DNA of 64,000 nucleotides from Zonotrichia leucophrys gambelii (lineage: Eukaryota; Chordata; Aves; Passeriformes; Passerellidae): assembly GCF_028769735.1 (NCBI RefSeq), contig NC_088200.1, positions 70,589,268 to 70,653,267 on the forward strand. Reading direction: 5' to 3'. Within the stretch, counting starts at the first letter, position 1. Each line of letters starts with the position of its first letter. A model generated the notes under the pieces. That model was not told the DNA's origin, did no database searches, and saw only the letters and a list, made by a program, of their open reading frames with translations. Below are positions 12,647 through 24,106 of the stretch, piece by piece. The position numbers and the translations under genes were made by a program.

Positions 12647-13527
12647 ATAATCAATTTATAGCACTTTACACTACTGTAATCACTGATATGATTATTGTCT
12701 CTGAAAGTGAAATCAAAATAGAGTAGATTGTGAACAATCAAGACTTCTTAAAACTGATTTGAGCAATGAGTGGATTTCTTTCCAAGAGCTGGAGAGCACC
12801 AATCCCAGCCTGTGCCACCTGCAGACCACATGTGGTGCGGGCTGTCCCACCATTATATCCTCAGTTATCAGATGCTCAAATACTCAAAAGATTTGCAAAG
12901 TGGACAGACAGAAAGGTAAGGGGTTTGAAAGTTCTGTCCTTCAGAACAAAACTTGCAAAAAGCAAAGGTTTTGATGCATGTACTACTAAGTGTGAAATTG
13001 TCAAAGGATTATCAAAATATGTATAAGTCTCTACATTTTTCCTACAGTTTTTCTTTTCAAAATAATGATGAGTTTTAACTTTGCTATGTTTTTTTTTTCA
13101 TGAAATGATAAATTTATCAGATATTTGGTTTAGAGAGTGCCTTCACTTTAAGTAAGTTATGTTTCAAAAATTGAAATGTAAAAAAAAATTAAAACTCTAA
13201 AAAAGAAAGTTTCAAATACAATAAATACTTATTTTTTAGAAGAGTTGAAACTGAAGGAATTAGACTAATTTTGATTATTGGATTCTGTGTATCTACAAAA
13301 CAGTTTTAAAGATGCATTCAGCTATGATGGCGCTGTACTTTAACAGGATTATTTTATAGAGTAGTTAGTCACTTTTCTTACATTTACAGGAATTCATTCC
13401 AGTTCATTCATTAAAAAGATTGAGCATTCTCTTCATTTTTGTTTTCCATTCCCTTTTTGCTACTGAAAACAAAATATTTTCTTGCATTTAAGTCCAGTTT
13501 TATTCATGATCTGTGTGTTACCCAGAT
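12647..13527. other. Gene-free stretch
   Basis: Two overlapping plus-strand frames at 12759-13026 share their first roughly 60 codons in different phases. Neither resembles a known protein. There is nothing else to report. Confidence 0.45.
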
Positions 13528-13602
13528 TTGATGATGATGATGATATGATGAGAATAAGAGGAAGAAGAAAAGAAGACGAAAACATCATGATGATGATGAA
13601 AA
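13528..13602 (+). repeat. Interrupted (GAT)n/(GAA)n repeat
   Basis: Two blocks of four to five GAT or ATG units flank a GAAGAAGAAAAGAAGA purine patch. It is a decayed trinucleotide array with no coding context. Confidence 0.85.
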
Positions 13603-16600
13603 TACTTTACTGTAATGTAACATTTATAAAGAATTGGAAGATTTCCTTCTAGTACCTTTTAGAATTTTATTACTATACTGAATATTTAGCACATTTACTG
13701 CTGACTTCATGTATTTCATGCACGTGGAAACTGAACCTGATGCTTTTGTGGATTCAGGCACCTGCTTTCTTGCACAGATCACATTTCTAAAATTTTGCAT
13801 TTTATGTAAATAATATTCTATTTTATGTCATCCACTCCTTGACAGCTCACATCAAGAGCTTTGAGAATGATGAAGTCTTTCTCAGGGTTAGAGAACATGA
13901 GAATTCTTCTCACATCTTTGCTCTCAGCTTGGCAACTCTGGTCACAGTTCAGGTTTATCTCAGAGCTAGCTCCACAAAACACAGAATATTAAATACAGAG
14001 GCAAGTTTACAGCCTGTCTGTCATGATGTTTCATTCATGTAGTACAATGAAATGGAAGATATAATCACAGTTAGAGTGTAGACCTTAAATCCCCTTATTA
14101 ATCCTAAAGGTCCTGACCTACACAAGTTTAAAGAGCTGCAGTCTCCACAAAGTCCTCTACACTCCTTGAATGAGAAACAAGCAGAGAGGTCCAACAAAGA
14201 TCCCAGGTGATACAAAAAAAGAATTTAAAAACAAAAGGTGGAAAAAATAACATATATTAAATTCTGATTGCCTCTGAAAGAGGTAAGTCTAATCTATTAT
14301 TTCTTAGGGGTAAGAAAGAGGATTAATGAGTCTCACAGATAGAAACTCTGCCAGAACAAGATCTCCTTTTGTGTCTGCAACAAGCATGAGAAGGAGGAAA
14401 ATCAAGGCACAATTTGCCACTAAATGCAGCCATTTGACTGCAGTGTCAGCCTCTGTATTTAATGAAGCTTGCTCACTTTAACTGTTCTTCCTGTCGAATT
14501 TTGCAGCCCTATGGAAAAGTGCAGGCACATTTTTCACCAAAACTGGCCTTTTGCAGCACTTCTGAAAGAAGGTGTGACTATTCAGATCTTGAAGCAAGAG
14601 CTGAAATTTCTGTAAATAATAATGAATTGCAATAATAACGCTTAGTAAAACATTACACTATTCCCTGTGGTTTAAACTACAACATATTTCTGTCCCACCA
14701 CCCTTTCAATATTAGGACAACACACTTGAGCAAAGAGGAACCCTTTTCTGAAGCTCTTGGTGGGAAAGCATCAAAGTGGAGATTAGGAAAGAGCTGCACT
14801 GCACTCCAAATGCACTTTGCACTGTGATGAGCCCAGCCTGCCATGCCAGCTCTTCCATTTCATTTTTTTGGCACCTTCAAGTTATGCTTGCCCAGGGGAT
14901 CTCACCATCTGAGAGCGCATCCATGGAACATGCCTGGGTATTGATTTGAGGTTCCTGTCTCAGGGACAGGACTTTTAACACCAAAGTCCTGAAAGAGGAC
15001 CTTAAATGAAAAAAAAAACAAAAAACAAACCTTTAAAACTGAGTGGTTTTGAAGATCCACAGGCCTTCATGCCATCAGTGTGCTTGCATGAACAAATAAA
15101 ATCTGTCAGTGCACAAAAATGTCATTATTTCTGCCCTACCTTCATGCTTATCGAGTCTTAATATGAAGTATGTAAAGTAATAATGACCCTAAGAACAACT
15201 TAATAAACAGAAAGAAAAAAAAAAATTAGTTTCTTGGAAAAGGATGTATAATATGTTATTCTAAAAGTGTTGTCTATTAATGCTTAAAATAAAAGTAACT
15301 TTTTGGAGAGCCCATGAAAAACATTAGGAAAAATACATACCTTAACTCTTTTTGTCCTCTCTGCAAAGTCAGAAGGGTACATTCTCATATATATAGATGT
15401 GTGTATGTTTAAAAATTAATAGAAATCAGCTGAAGTCAAATCATTGTGTATTCCAGACTAACTGGCAAAACTGAATGAAAAGTAGCCTGAAAGGTACTTA
15501 AAAATATCCTTATACAAAGGATGGTTAGTTAGCATATAAATAAATTCACATTAATGGGTTTTAACAGTGGTGTTCATCCTCACTGGTTTTTTTACATTAT
15601 TCTTGTGGCTGTTTTTCAGAAATATTCAAGACTCTATTACTGTTGAAATGACTTAAGGATCTCAAATTAGACTAGAGGTATTTGGAAACTATAATAACTT
15701 GCAAACAAAAAATTGCAATTGTGAAATAAGTTTAGCAACATGGATTTCAGAGAGGTGACAAGCAGAGATTATACTGTTATTACATTGTCAAAGGAAAAAC
15801 ATATACCATATTCTCCCCTACTTTCTTATTTCTGCTTTTTATATTTGGGTTACTTTCTTCATAATTGTTAATCACTGTCTGTTTATCAGCATCTCCCCTT
15901 CAATAATAACTTCTGATTCTTCCCAATTTTACAGATAATAGAGGTCTTCAATGTTATTATGTTTTTTATTATTTACATAAATAGGATGGAGATGAGAGGA
16001 GACGGGCTGCAAATACCTTGGATGTGAAGAAAGCTGAGCTCATGCAATGCTGGAAAAGAGAGAAAAGGAGACTTTATAATTGCACAGCCCAAGAGTAAAA
16101 CTTCAACAGCTCTTAGCAACTGTGTAGACAAGAAAATCAATCACCAACAGTAGCTCTCTCCTTAGGAAAGCTGGGTTCATTATACCCAGCTCTTAGAGAA
16201 CATTAATTCTCTCTTAGTGGGTTTTACTTGTTCTACCTCTACCAATAAATAAAATAGACCAAGGCTTTATATTCTGTCCAGAATGGACAAGTTGCACAGG
16301 TTTTGTTCATGAAATTAAAATTTCATTCCTTCCCAAATGTGCCTGAGCTTGTACCATTTAATGGGACTCTCCTGTGCCCAGGAATTTCTTAGCAGAGGGA
16401 TGCTCTGACATCAAAACTGCCTCCATCTCAATGAGTCAAAGAACACAAGTGCATGGGAGCAGCTGAGCTGTGTCCTTGTCCTTTTCTGTGTACTGGTGTG
16501 TAGGTTGGGTCATCCTAAATTTAGTTATCCAAACATAAATCTCACCTGCATAAGCTCTATCTCTGTGTTAATAATTACCTGATGCAAACTTATTGCCTCT

Positions 16601-17412
16601 GTATCTACATTGTTACAGGAAGTGTAAGAGAATCTAAACCGGGTGACTTCCCAGCTTCTTTAAATCCAAATCAGGGACATGTTCCATCCCTGATGTTTCC
16701 TGAACACAGACAAAGCTGCTCTGCTGCTCTCTATTCAGCTTTCTGGAAAGTTCTTGACATTTGCAGCCAGCTTCTTCCTTCCCAAACCTCTTTCCCTGCA
16801 TGAATTACAGAATTGCTCTTATTGTCTTGTTTCAGATGAGATCCACCTGACCATATCTGATTAAATGCAACTTCACCTTTCTACTTATTTCCCCTTTAGA
16901 AATTCCTAATCTCAAACCTCCCACCAGGATGTGATCAGTGGCATCATTTTCCCTACTGGTGGGTAGGTTGGCTTGAATATTTTAATTTCTTTAGCTAAAT
17001 CTGGAGAAGTTGTTTATTTGTTTGTTTAATTCTACAGCCAGCAAGAAGCTGAACTCAGGTGTTTCCACCAGATTTTGTGAACCACATTGCTCTGCAGCAC
17101 TTCCAAGTCTGAGTTGAGTTGTCCAGATGTAAGGGCTTGCAGGCCTTGGCAGGAAAGTCCCCAAAAAGGGTCTCTAAGTTCATTTTTAAAGTTATCTCTC
17201 ACCAAATAATGTGGCATCCAGCAGGTTTGTAATTGCACACTGATGAGCTCTGTACTGATTAATTCCCTGGATTGCAGCAATTATTGTTGTGCCAATGGGA
17301 GATTTGATATTTCCAGAGGAGAACTCTGCCCAAGTGTGATCTTGAGCTTCCAGATTTGGAAGCACACTCTGGAATCCCCTCCTGCTGAAAGCGGGGAGAC
17401 TACTCTGCCATT
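13603..17412. other. Gene-free AT-rich stretch
   Basis: No gene or mobile element is recognised. Open frames at 13839-14042, 14021-14215, 16582-16803 and 17032-17280 have no recognisable domains and no supporting context. Confidence 0.45.
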
Positions 17413-17430
17413 AAAAAAAAAAAAAAAAAA
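17413..17430 (+). repeat. Poly(A) tract, 18 A
   Basis: An uninterrupted A run follows non-repetitive sequence. It could be the tail of a retrocopy, but the preceding 200 bp match nothing I recognise. Confidence 0.85.
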
Positions 17431-19478
17431 GTCAAAAAATTGAGTTCAATAAAAGAGATGTGATTAAATAAAAATACAAATTAATTTTTTAAAGCTGTGA
17501 GTTAAATAAAATTTAAAGTATAATGTCAATTGCCTGCATGTATTTATGTACAGAAAATCTTTCACCAAAAGCAGATGTCTGTGTGTTTATTTGCTTGCAT
17601 CCCTCAGAATCTGTAAATTCTGGCTCCCCAGTTCCTGCCAGAAATTCTGATGCATACAGCCTATTTCAAAGAGTAGATATATTTTAAAATAGGCCATAAT
17701 ATACATGTAACTGATGTATAGTCACAGCTGATGTAATGGGATTATATATATGATTACTTGTGCAGCAGAATCTTTCTGCTGTGCCATGCACAGATGATAA
17801 AGTAAGAGGGATTCAGATTACTCAATTTTTCTTTTAAGCAGCACCTTTCCTGAGCCACAAATACATGGTTTAGTAGTAATTGATTTTCTCTGGTAGGGTG
17901 CATGGATTACATCCTAGCAATAGAAAAGTAGTGTTAAACTGTCAGTTATGCTAAATATCAGTTTTCATTGTCACAGTGGCTTTGGGCTTCTTGCTAAGAT
18001 TATTTTCATCAATAAATATGCAATTTTGCTTTGATCTATATTCATTAACCTTCTTTTCCTTCATCTTTATTCAAATTTCCACACACTAGCAATCTCACTA
18101 TCAGCTCTCTTTATTTTAATTTTTACCACACATTATATAACGTTTTAGTGGGCACTTTTTTATACAGCAGATGCTTTTCTTGCTGTGTGTTGATTAATCA
18201 TGTTTCATACTATTAGCTCCCCCACAGCATTTCACACTTTGTGCCCAACAGATAAAGTATATCATAAACTGCATTATCAGTGCTCAGATAAACATGTCTA
18301 TCTTTTACTAGCTATATTATTAACAGTCTAGTCTCCATTTCTGCACTTATAGCTGCCATTATAAAGATGTTTGCTGTTTTCATAGTGTTACTTTCCTTGT
18401 TGATGGGCTAGGAGTTTATTTCAATATGTTCAGATTACCCCAGAAGTTTGTGGTTTTGTGGTCTTTAACTAATTACTTCATATTGTTAATATAGCATATC
18501 AATTGTAAACACACAGCTTCAGTGATCCCTAAAGATTGGGATTTAGTGTGAGACCTTATGGTTTTATATGTGTCCTTTAATAATTTTCATTTTATTTCAC
18601 TTTTTTAATGTTATCAGATTTTTTAGTTTAGTTTTATTGGCTTTTCTTTCAAAATGCCTGGGAATGCCAAATAATCATCAAATGCCCAAGGAAACATCTG
18701 ATAGTTAAGGCTGTTTTAATTTTTATTTTGTATAGTAAATAAGGAGAATTTTTTTTTCCAAGTTCTTGATAAAATTTCTAGTGACCTTGAGCTACTCAGT
18801 GCAAAATACACTGTGGGATTTTCATTTCTGCTATTGCTTATACTCATCTGCTTTTTTTTTTAGTCAGAAAATTTAGATGATTTCTTGTCTTATAAAGCTA
18901 ATATTTAACATTTGTTCATGATTTATCCACAGGTGATTCTCTTTCAAATCTGCAGTCTCACTTCTTGTGCTCCAAGTTCCGGTCCACCCAGCAATGGAAA
19001 TGTTTTCAAGGCTTTTGGTAAAGCTGGGCTTGGAGACCCACCATAAACTTTTCATGGTTGTTCATGCAGTTTTAAAGCATGAGAAGTCTCATTCCTGCAT
19101 TCAGAAGAGGAGGAGAGGCAACCATTTCTTCCACCAATTTCTTTCTGTTTCATGTTTTTTGTAAAAGAGCATCAGTTTACACTTATTTTACTGGAATGCG
19201 TCATTTTTGGTTGGGATATACAGGTTGCTGATGAACTTTTCCTCCCTCTTTTAACATGATTAAATGAAGAACAATCCAATGGTTGTGAAGATAGAGCAGC
19301 CTTTGGGATGCAAAGTCTCAAAATCAGGGCTCTAAGTGTATGTGTTAATTGCTAAATTTGCTATACATATCTTCCCTCAGATATTCCACTTGGAAAACAG
19401 CATCTTCACATCCCCAACATTCCAAATGCAACTTTTCCATTGATGCTTAAATATCTAAAGATCTTTTCTGCCTTTAGG
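17431..19478. other. Gene-free AT-rich stretch
   Basis: No gene or element is recognised. Open frames at 18873-19164 overlap on opposite strands and have no motif. Confidence 0.5.
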
Positions 19479-19945
19479 AAGGAGCTGCAGCTGCAGCCAG
19501 GCCAGAGGAGGCTCCAGCACGGGCACAGGGATGGAGCAGCTCTGCCGGCAGCAAAGGTGCCACGGCTGCCATCGCTCACCCGGGCACCACAAGCTTTGGG
19601 CTGAGCTCAGGGCGGCCTCGCAGGGCCCCGAGGGGCCGCGGCAAAAATGGACACGGACAATTGCCGAGGGCCGCGGGGACGGCAGCCGGGGAACGGCTCC
19701 CGGTGCCAGAGGGCAGGGCTGGCTGGGATCTTGGCAATGAGGAATTGTTCCCTGGCAGGGTGGGCAGGCCCTGGCACAGGGTGCCCAGAGCAGCTGGGGC
19801 TGCCCCTGCATCCCTGGCACTGCCCGAGGCCGGGCTGGACACTGGGACAGTGGGAGGGGTCCCTGCCATGGCAGGGGTGAAATGAGATGGGCTTCAAAGT
19901 CTCTCCCAAGATAAACCCTTCTATGGCTCTGTGATTTTATGGTCT
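19479..19945 (+). mobile_element. GC-rich CR1 LINE 3' fragment (copy A2)
   Basis: A GC-rich block starts abruptly in AT-rich DNA. The downstream part follows the CR1 ORF2 C-terminus and 3' end: 'GGAATTGTTCCCTGGCAGGGTGGGCAGGCCCTGGCACAGG' type sequence, then 'GTCCCTGCCATGGCAGGGGTG' and a 'CTATGGCTCTGTGATTTTAT' tail. One frame still reads LFPGRVGRPWHRVPRAA, parallel to the CR1 pattern FFTERVVKHWNRLPREV but shifted toward G/C codons. The frames are broken, so it is non-coding. Positions 19479-19874 are about 98% identical by eye to 50967-51365. The last roughly 60 bp are much more different between the two copies. The CR1 identity of the 5' half (19479-19680) is inferred from continuity. Confidence 0.85.
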
Positions 19946-21439
19946 TTATTAGTGGATACCTAATAAAGCCTAATAAGCCTAGTAGCTCTTTCCCCTTTAA
20001 TCATGCTTTAGCAACAGCAGAATTCCTTTTTGCAAGTACCTGGAACAGCTGCTGTGTCCTCTACCACTTTCCAAGTGTTTGAGAAAAGCGACTCTATTAA
20101 CCAGCCAAAGCACACTGCAGCAAGGCTTTAATGCTCCTTCCAAATGAATAATTTTCCACTTTTAGAGATAATGAAAATATCTATTTTCTATTAGGATCTA
20201 TTAGGAAACTTGTAAAATGTACATGTTTAAGCATGGGGCTGTATAGAATGCCTGCTTTTGTTCTCATTAGAGACATCTGAAATAGTTACATATACGTTTA
20301 TATATATTTATAAAATATGTTTTCAAATGTAATCTATATTCCAGAATATTTATTTTGAAACAAATTTGAAATCAGACACCTAGATATAAGCTTGCACACA
20401 CAGATAAGCATCTGCACACTGCCACAAAAATTTTTTTTGAAACAATGTTAGGACCTTTAGCTTAGGATGTTTGTTTTTCTGAATAATTGGCAGAGCTACA
20501 TGTGACAAGCTTTGCATTCAGGACATCAAAGTGCATCTTTCAATCAGTTCAAACTGCAGAAAACAGGGATAAATGACATGAAAAATAGAGTTCCAAAGTG
20601 CTTTTAATTGTCAGGGGAAAGACAAGCAGACATGAGTGTTTGGGGGCTAAACACTTCTAGCTTGTTGAAGCATGCAAATAAATATATGTAATTTCTTTTC
20701 TTTCTTTTTTAAAGAAGATCTAAAGAAATAAAAAGTTATATTGAATGCCCCTTGCCAAAACCGTAACAGGCATGAGAAGCAGGAGGACACTTTCAAAGCA
20801 GTGTTCAACTCTATCAGTGCAAAGCACTTCCTTGTCTCAGTCTCCACACACAACTTTGAAAGATTTCCCAGAGGTTTTGTCTGGTGTTTTCTCATTCCTA
20901 AAAAATAAACCAAAAACCACTAAGCTTTCATGGCAGAAATGAAAGAAAAACGATCAAGGGCTGAAAGAAAGTGGTCTGTGCAAAACAAGACAATGAGCAA
21001 AGTAGCTCTGGCTGGACAAACAGATTTTGATGCAGTAAAGAAAAAAATATATACCTCATAAATATTTTGTTTCTGAGAGTAACCTGACCTCACTCTACTC
21101 CAAAGTGACCTGCTGAATAGATGAGCAAGAGACTGTGGATGACGTCTGTCCAGCCTTGAGAACGTCAGGAAGGACTTGGACACTGTGTCCCACAGTTTTT
21201 CCTGGAGAAACCATGTGCTCTTGGCTTGGACAGCTGTGCTCTTCCCTGGTTAAAACATTGCTGGGGTGGATGGTCCTAAAGACCAGTGGCAGGTGGAATT
21301 CACTAGTGGTAATCTCCAGTACAGGGCCCTGTGGTATTTAATATCTTGTTTATGATTTGGGCAGGCTGCACTGATGGGATGAGGCCTATGGGGTTGATAA
21401 AAATTGAAACAGTAATCAATAATGATACAGTAATTATTA
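19946..21439. other. Gene-free AT-rich stretch
   Basis: No gene or element is recognised. Opposing frames at 20647-21341 have no motif. A possible poorly conserved repeat near 21150-21350 could not be named. Confidence 0.45.
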
Positions 21440-21639
21440 TTTGAGAATAATAAAATATTTAATAGTTAAAAGTTGTAATGCCAAAAAAGAGAGGGAAAGG
21501 AGGGGCTCCACCCACCCCCCCTTCCCAGCAGATGTTTTCAAAGACCTCAGGAAAGAAGCTGAAGATACAGTTGCTAAAAATTACCAAGAACCTGGTTGGG
21601 TCCAAGAAAATGCTAATTATAAAAGACTTATTGCTTTGA
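21440..21639 (+). other. Possible remnant adjoining an ERVL-like LTR
   Basis: A 90-codon open frame at 21441-21713 runs into the LTR that follows. Its composition is charged and protein-like over codons 30-65, but I cannot assign it. It might be a leftover of an endogenous retrovirus 3' internal region or an unrecognised LTR segment. The window-end LTR shows weakly similar sequence in the equivalent position. Confidence 0.3.
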
Positions 21640-22062
21640 TATGTAGATGCAGTGATATGTTAGTCTTAGCTTATATTGTACTGGCTTGGTGTGCATGTGT
21701 AACCCAAAAGTGAATTAAAGGACAATGAAGAAGACTACAGGGCCTTCATCAGTGACGACCCCCAAAGACTTGTGCGACCACCAAACCGAGTGGTGGCGCA
21801 TGCATGGTAAAGGTGGTAATGAAAGCAGAGACAGAAAAGTGACGAACCGAAAATGAGAAGAGATAGCATTGACACATGGCATATAAAGAGTGACTTTTAC
21901 TTAACAAGCTTGTACGTGAAGGGGCAAGAGTCAAGAACTCTGCCCTCCGTACCCCGCAGTTGTTTTTGCTTATGCACTATTATTTGAACCAAATTATCCC
22001 TGATTCATATATATATTTTTTTAACTATTTAATTAAAATTGTTGCTACCTTAAATATTGTTT
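21640..22062 (+). mobile_element. ERVL-like LTR, plus strand
   Basis: The order of signals fits an LTR: a U3-like stretch, a TATAAA box at 21882-21887, a GC-richer R/U5-like stretch ('CCCTCCGTACCCCGCAGTTGTTTTTGCTTATGC') and an ATTAAA polyadenylation signal at 22032-22037. The 'TTTTGCTTATGC' region and the 'GAAGACTAC..GGCCTTCATCA' region have counterparts in the minus-strand LTR at the window end, so the two are probably related families. No second LTR of this family lies nearby in the same orientation, so it is a solo or truncated LTR. The exact ends and the ERVL label are inferred. Confidence 0.65.
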
Positions 22063-22185
22063 GAGGTTTTTTTTATGATAATTAAGCAAACATAACAGGG
22101 TGAAGTAAAAGCAGGCCAAGTGCCAGGCCCTGCCTTGGGTCACACCAGTGCCATGGAGCACTCCAGGCTGGGACGATCCTGGGGG

Positions 22186-22740
22186 TGCTGTGGTGACGAG
22201 GTCTCTGGTGTTGAGGTGACCCCCAGGTGTCAGAAAGTCTCTTTTTTCCAGCCCCAAGACCAAAGAAGCTGAGATGCGTCAGTTCTGCCTTTTCAGGTTT
22301 TAAAATTTTCCTTATCTATAACATTCTTTCTCTGACCCGCCCAGGTCTGTCTGGCGGGTTGGATTGTGGCACACTGACCACCCTCAGGGCAGTGTTATCT
22401 TTTTCTACTAAAAACTAAGTGTACTTTATTTACAATAACTTCCCAATACCTATCACCTATGTTAGACAGTGAGTTTCTACTCTAAACGAACCCAAAAGTG
22501 CCACCATCCCAGCAGAAGATGGAGGCCACAAAGAAACAGGAGGAAGGACAGGGCAGGCCCAGATTCCTCCATCTTGCCTCCTGAACCTCCATTCTAAAAA
22601 CCCCAAAATTCTCCATTTCCACCCTGGGACAAATTCACTGACATTCTACTCAAACCCTTGTGGCTCGTAACAAAGTTGGTAATTGCTGTTTCCATGGGTT
22701 GCAATCGAAGGCCCGGGTGTCTGACTCCGTGCCCAGGTCT
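22186..22740 (-). mobile_element. ERVK-like LTR, minus strand
   Basis: The block containing 'TTCTACTCTAAACGAACCCAAAAGTGCCACC' and 'AGATGGAGGCCAC...CATCTTGCCTCCTGAACC' matches, from memory, an LTR family common in songbird genomes and read on the minus strand. In that reading an AATAAA lies at 22425-22430 and a degraded TATA-like A-rich box at about 22400-22410. Repeats flank it on both sides, and its 5' end merges into GC-rich sequence near 22740. No internal retroviral region is attached. Family, orientation and ends rest on memory and need a library search. Confidence 0.55.
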
Positions 22741-23391
22741 CTGCCTCCTGCCAGGCTCTGAGGGCAGCCAGAGCCGTGTCCTGGGTGCCAGCCCTGTGCC
22801 AGCAGCCGGCCACAGCCCAGGGGTGCCCGGGGCCCAGAGGCCGATGGCCCCGGGGCTGTGCCGGCCGGGGGGCGGCAGCAGGAGCGGGGCAGGGCCCGTC
22901 CCTGCTGAGGCCGCACCTCGAGGGCTGCGGCACCTCCGGGCCCTCACACGGGCAATGGAGGGACTGCGGCGTGGCCGGGGCAGGGAACGGAGCTGGGAAG
23001 GGAATGGAGCCCCAGGAGAGGCTGAGGGAGCCGGGCAGGGGCTCAGCCTGGAGCAAAGGAGGCTCGGGGGGCCCTTGTGGCTCTGCACAGCTCCTGCCAG
23101 GAGGGCACAGCCGGGGGGAACGGGGACAGGAGCAGAGGGAACGGCCTCAGGCTGGGCCAGGGCAGCTCAGGGTGGGCACAGCAGGAATTTCCCCATGGAA
23201 AGGGGGCTCAGGAGCTGCCCTGGCACTGCCCAGGGGGGCTTGGAGTGCCCAGGCCTGCAGGTGGCACCTGGAGGTGGCACTCGGAGCTCTGGGCTGGGGA
23301 CAAGGTGGGCATGGGGCACAGGGTGGTCTTGGGGGTCTTTTCCAACCTCAAGGGTTTTGTGATTCTGTGGTTTTAATGTTTGGGTTATACT
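22741..23391 (+). mobile_element. GC-rich CR1 LINE 3' fragment (copy A1)
   Basis: The longest CR1 piece in the window. It contains 'CCCTGCTGAGGCCGCACCTCGAGGGCTG' (CR1 pattern LLRPHLE.C), then 'GGCTGAGGGAGCCGGGCAGGGGCTCAGCCTGGAG' (LRELG.FSLEKRRL), then a DRSRGNGLRL frame, the GC-shifted FFTERVV region and a 'TCTTTTCCAACCTCAAGGG...GATTCTGTGG' tail. Open frames of up to 234 codons arise only because GC-rich DNA has few stops. The true CR1 frame is broken several times. Positions 23021-23311 match 57185-57475 at 289 of 291 bases by eye. The first roughly 100 bp (22741-22840) are only tentatively CR1. Confidence 0.85.
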
Positions 23392-23506
23392 GATGGTCGA
23401 GCAGTGAGGAGAAGAGAAGGAAAGGTGATGAGGAAGGTGTAAATTGATTTTTCCTCCGTACTCACCAGCTTTCCAGTTTCTTGCAGTTGAACCTGGTCCT
23501 CCACAC
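23392..23506 (+). repeat. Non-CR1 segment shared with the 57.5-kb locus
   Basis: Beyond the CR1 tail, 'ATACTGATGG' through 'AGAAGGAAAGGTGATGAGGAAGGTG' to 'AGCTTTCCAGTTTCTTGCAGTTGAACCTGGTCCT' aligns with 57540-57656 at roughly 75% by eye, with small gaps. Either this is part of a longer unnamed repeat that contains CR1 sequence, or both loci descend from one duplicated segment. Confidence 0.6.
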
Positions 23507-23565
23507 CAACTCAAAGGTTGTACTTGACCTTGGAGGTCTTTTCTAACCTCAATGGTCTTGTGAGT
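23507..23565 (+). mobile_element. CR1 LINE 3' end, plus strand
   Basis: 'AGGTTGTACTTGACCTTGGAGGTCTTTTCTAACCTCAATGG' is a CR1 3' terminus. It follows the longer CR1 by only about 115 bp, so it is a separate insertion or a rearranged piece. Confidence 0.75.
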
Positions 23566-23619
23566 ACAATTTAATATTAAAAAATGCACTTGGGGCGGGA
23601 TGAATTTAAAAGCTGTGGA

Positions 23620-24015
23620 GATCAGGCACTTGAGGACGTGCATCACTTTGCCCAGGATTTCTTCTCCTGGGAAGCTGAGACGCGTCAGAGAAAAAGGAAA
23701 ACAATATTATCTCATTTGCTTCTCCCTGTTTTGCTGCTTTGGAATGTGGTTGGAGATTGCTTAACCAATATGTGAATTTTTTTTACTTACTGACCAATCA
23801 CCATCCAGGTGTGTTGGACTCTGGAAGAGGTCACGAGTTTTTCATTAATCTCTTGTTAAGCCTTCTGTCTGTATCCTTTCTCTATTCTTTAGTATAGTTT
23901 TAGTACAGCATTCCTTAATATAATATAAATCATAAAATAATAAATTAGTCTTCTAAGAACATGGAGTCAGATTCATAATTTCCTTCCTGCCACAGGGGAC
24001 CCCAAAAAGAGCACA
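23620..24015 (+). mobile_element. Solo LTR of a songbird ERV, plus strand
   Basis: It shares the order and many words of the minus-strand LTR at 42466-42891: 'TTTGCCCAGGATTT', 'CTCCTGGGAAGCTGAGA', 'TGCTTTGGAATGTGGT', 'GACCAATCAC', 'TTAGTATAGTTTTAGTA' and 'CATAAAATAATAAAT'. CCAAT boxes lie at 23765-23769 and 23794-23798, and an AATAAA signal at 23939-23944. The 3' end is near GAGCACA at 24015. The first roughly 20 bases are diverged, so the 5' limit is approximate. No internal retroviral sequence adjoins. Confidence 0.75.
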
Positions 24016-24106
24016 GACGGGTTAGTGGGGGACACCGGATTAATGGTTGGGCTCAATGGTCTTAGAGGTCATTCCCAACCTAAACAATTTTATGGTTCCA
24101 TGATTA
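24016..24106 (+). mobile_element. CR1 LINE 3' end, plus strand
   Basis: 'TTAGTGGGGGACACCGG...TTGGGCTCAATGGTCTTAGAGGTCATTCCCAACCTAAACAATTTTATGG' is a CR1 3' terminus lying directly against the LTR 3' end. The LTR may have inserted into a pre-existing CR1. Confidence 0.85.

Noticed and set aside
12759..13026. Two overlapping plus-strand frames of 71 and 86 codons
   Set aside because: No recognisable family, and the two frames compete for the same bases. Splice-site context could not be judged.
17243..17443. Possible retrocopy ending in an 18-A tail
   Set aside because: The preceding sequence matches no known transcript or SINE, and no flanking duplication was found by eye.
22594..23393. Long open frames (up to 234 codons) on both strands
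   Set aside because: They lie in GC-rich CR1 sequence where stop codons are rare. The CR1 protein pattern is broken across frames, and no other domain is seen.
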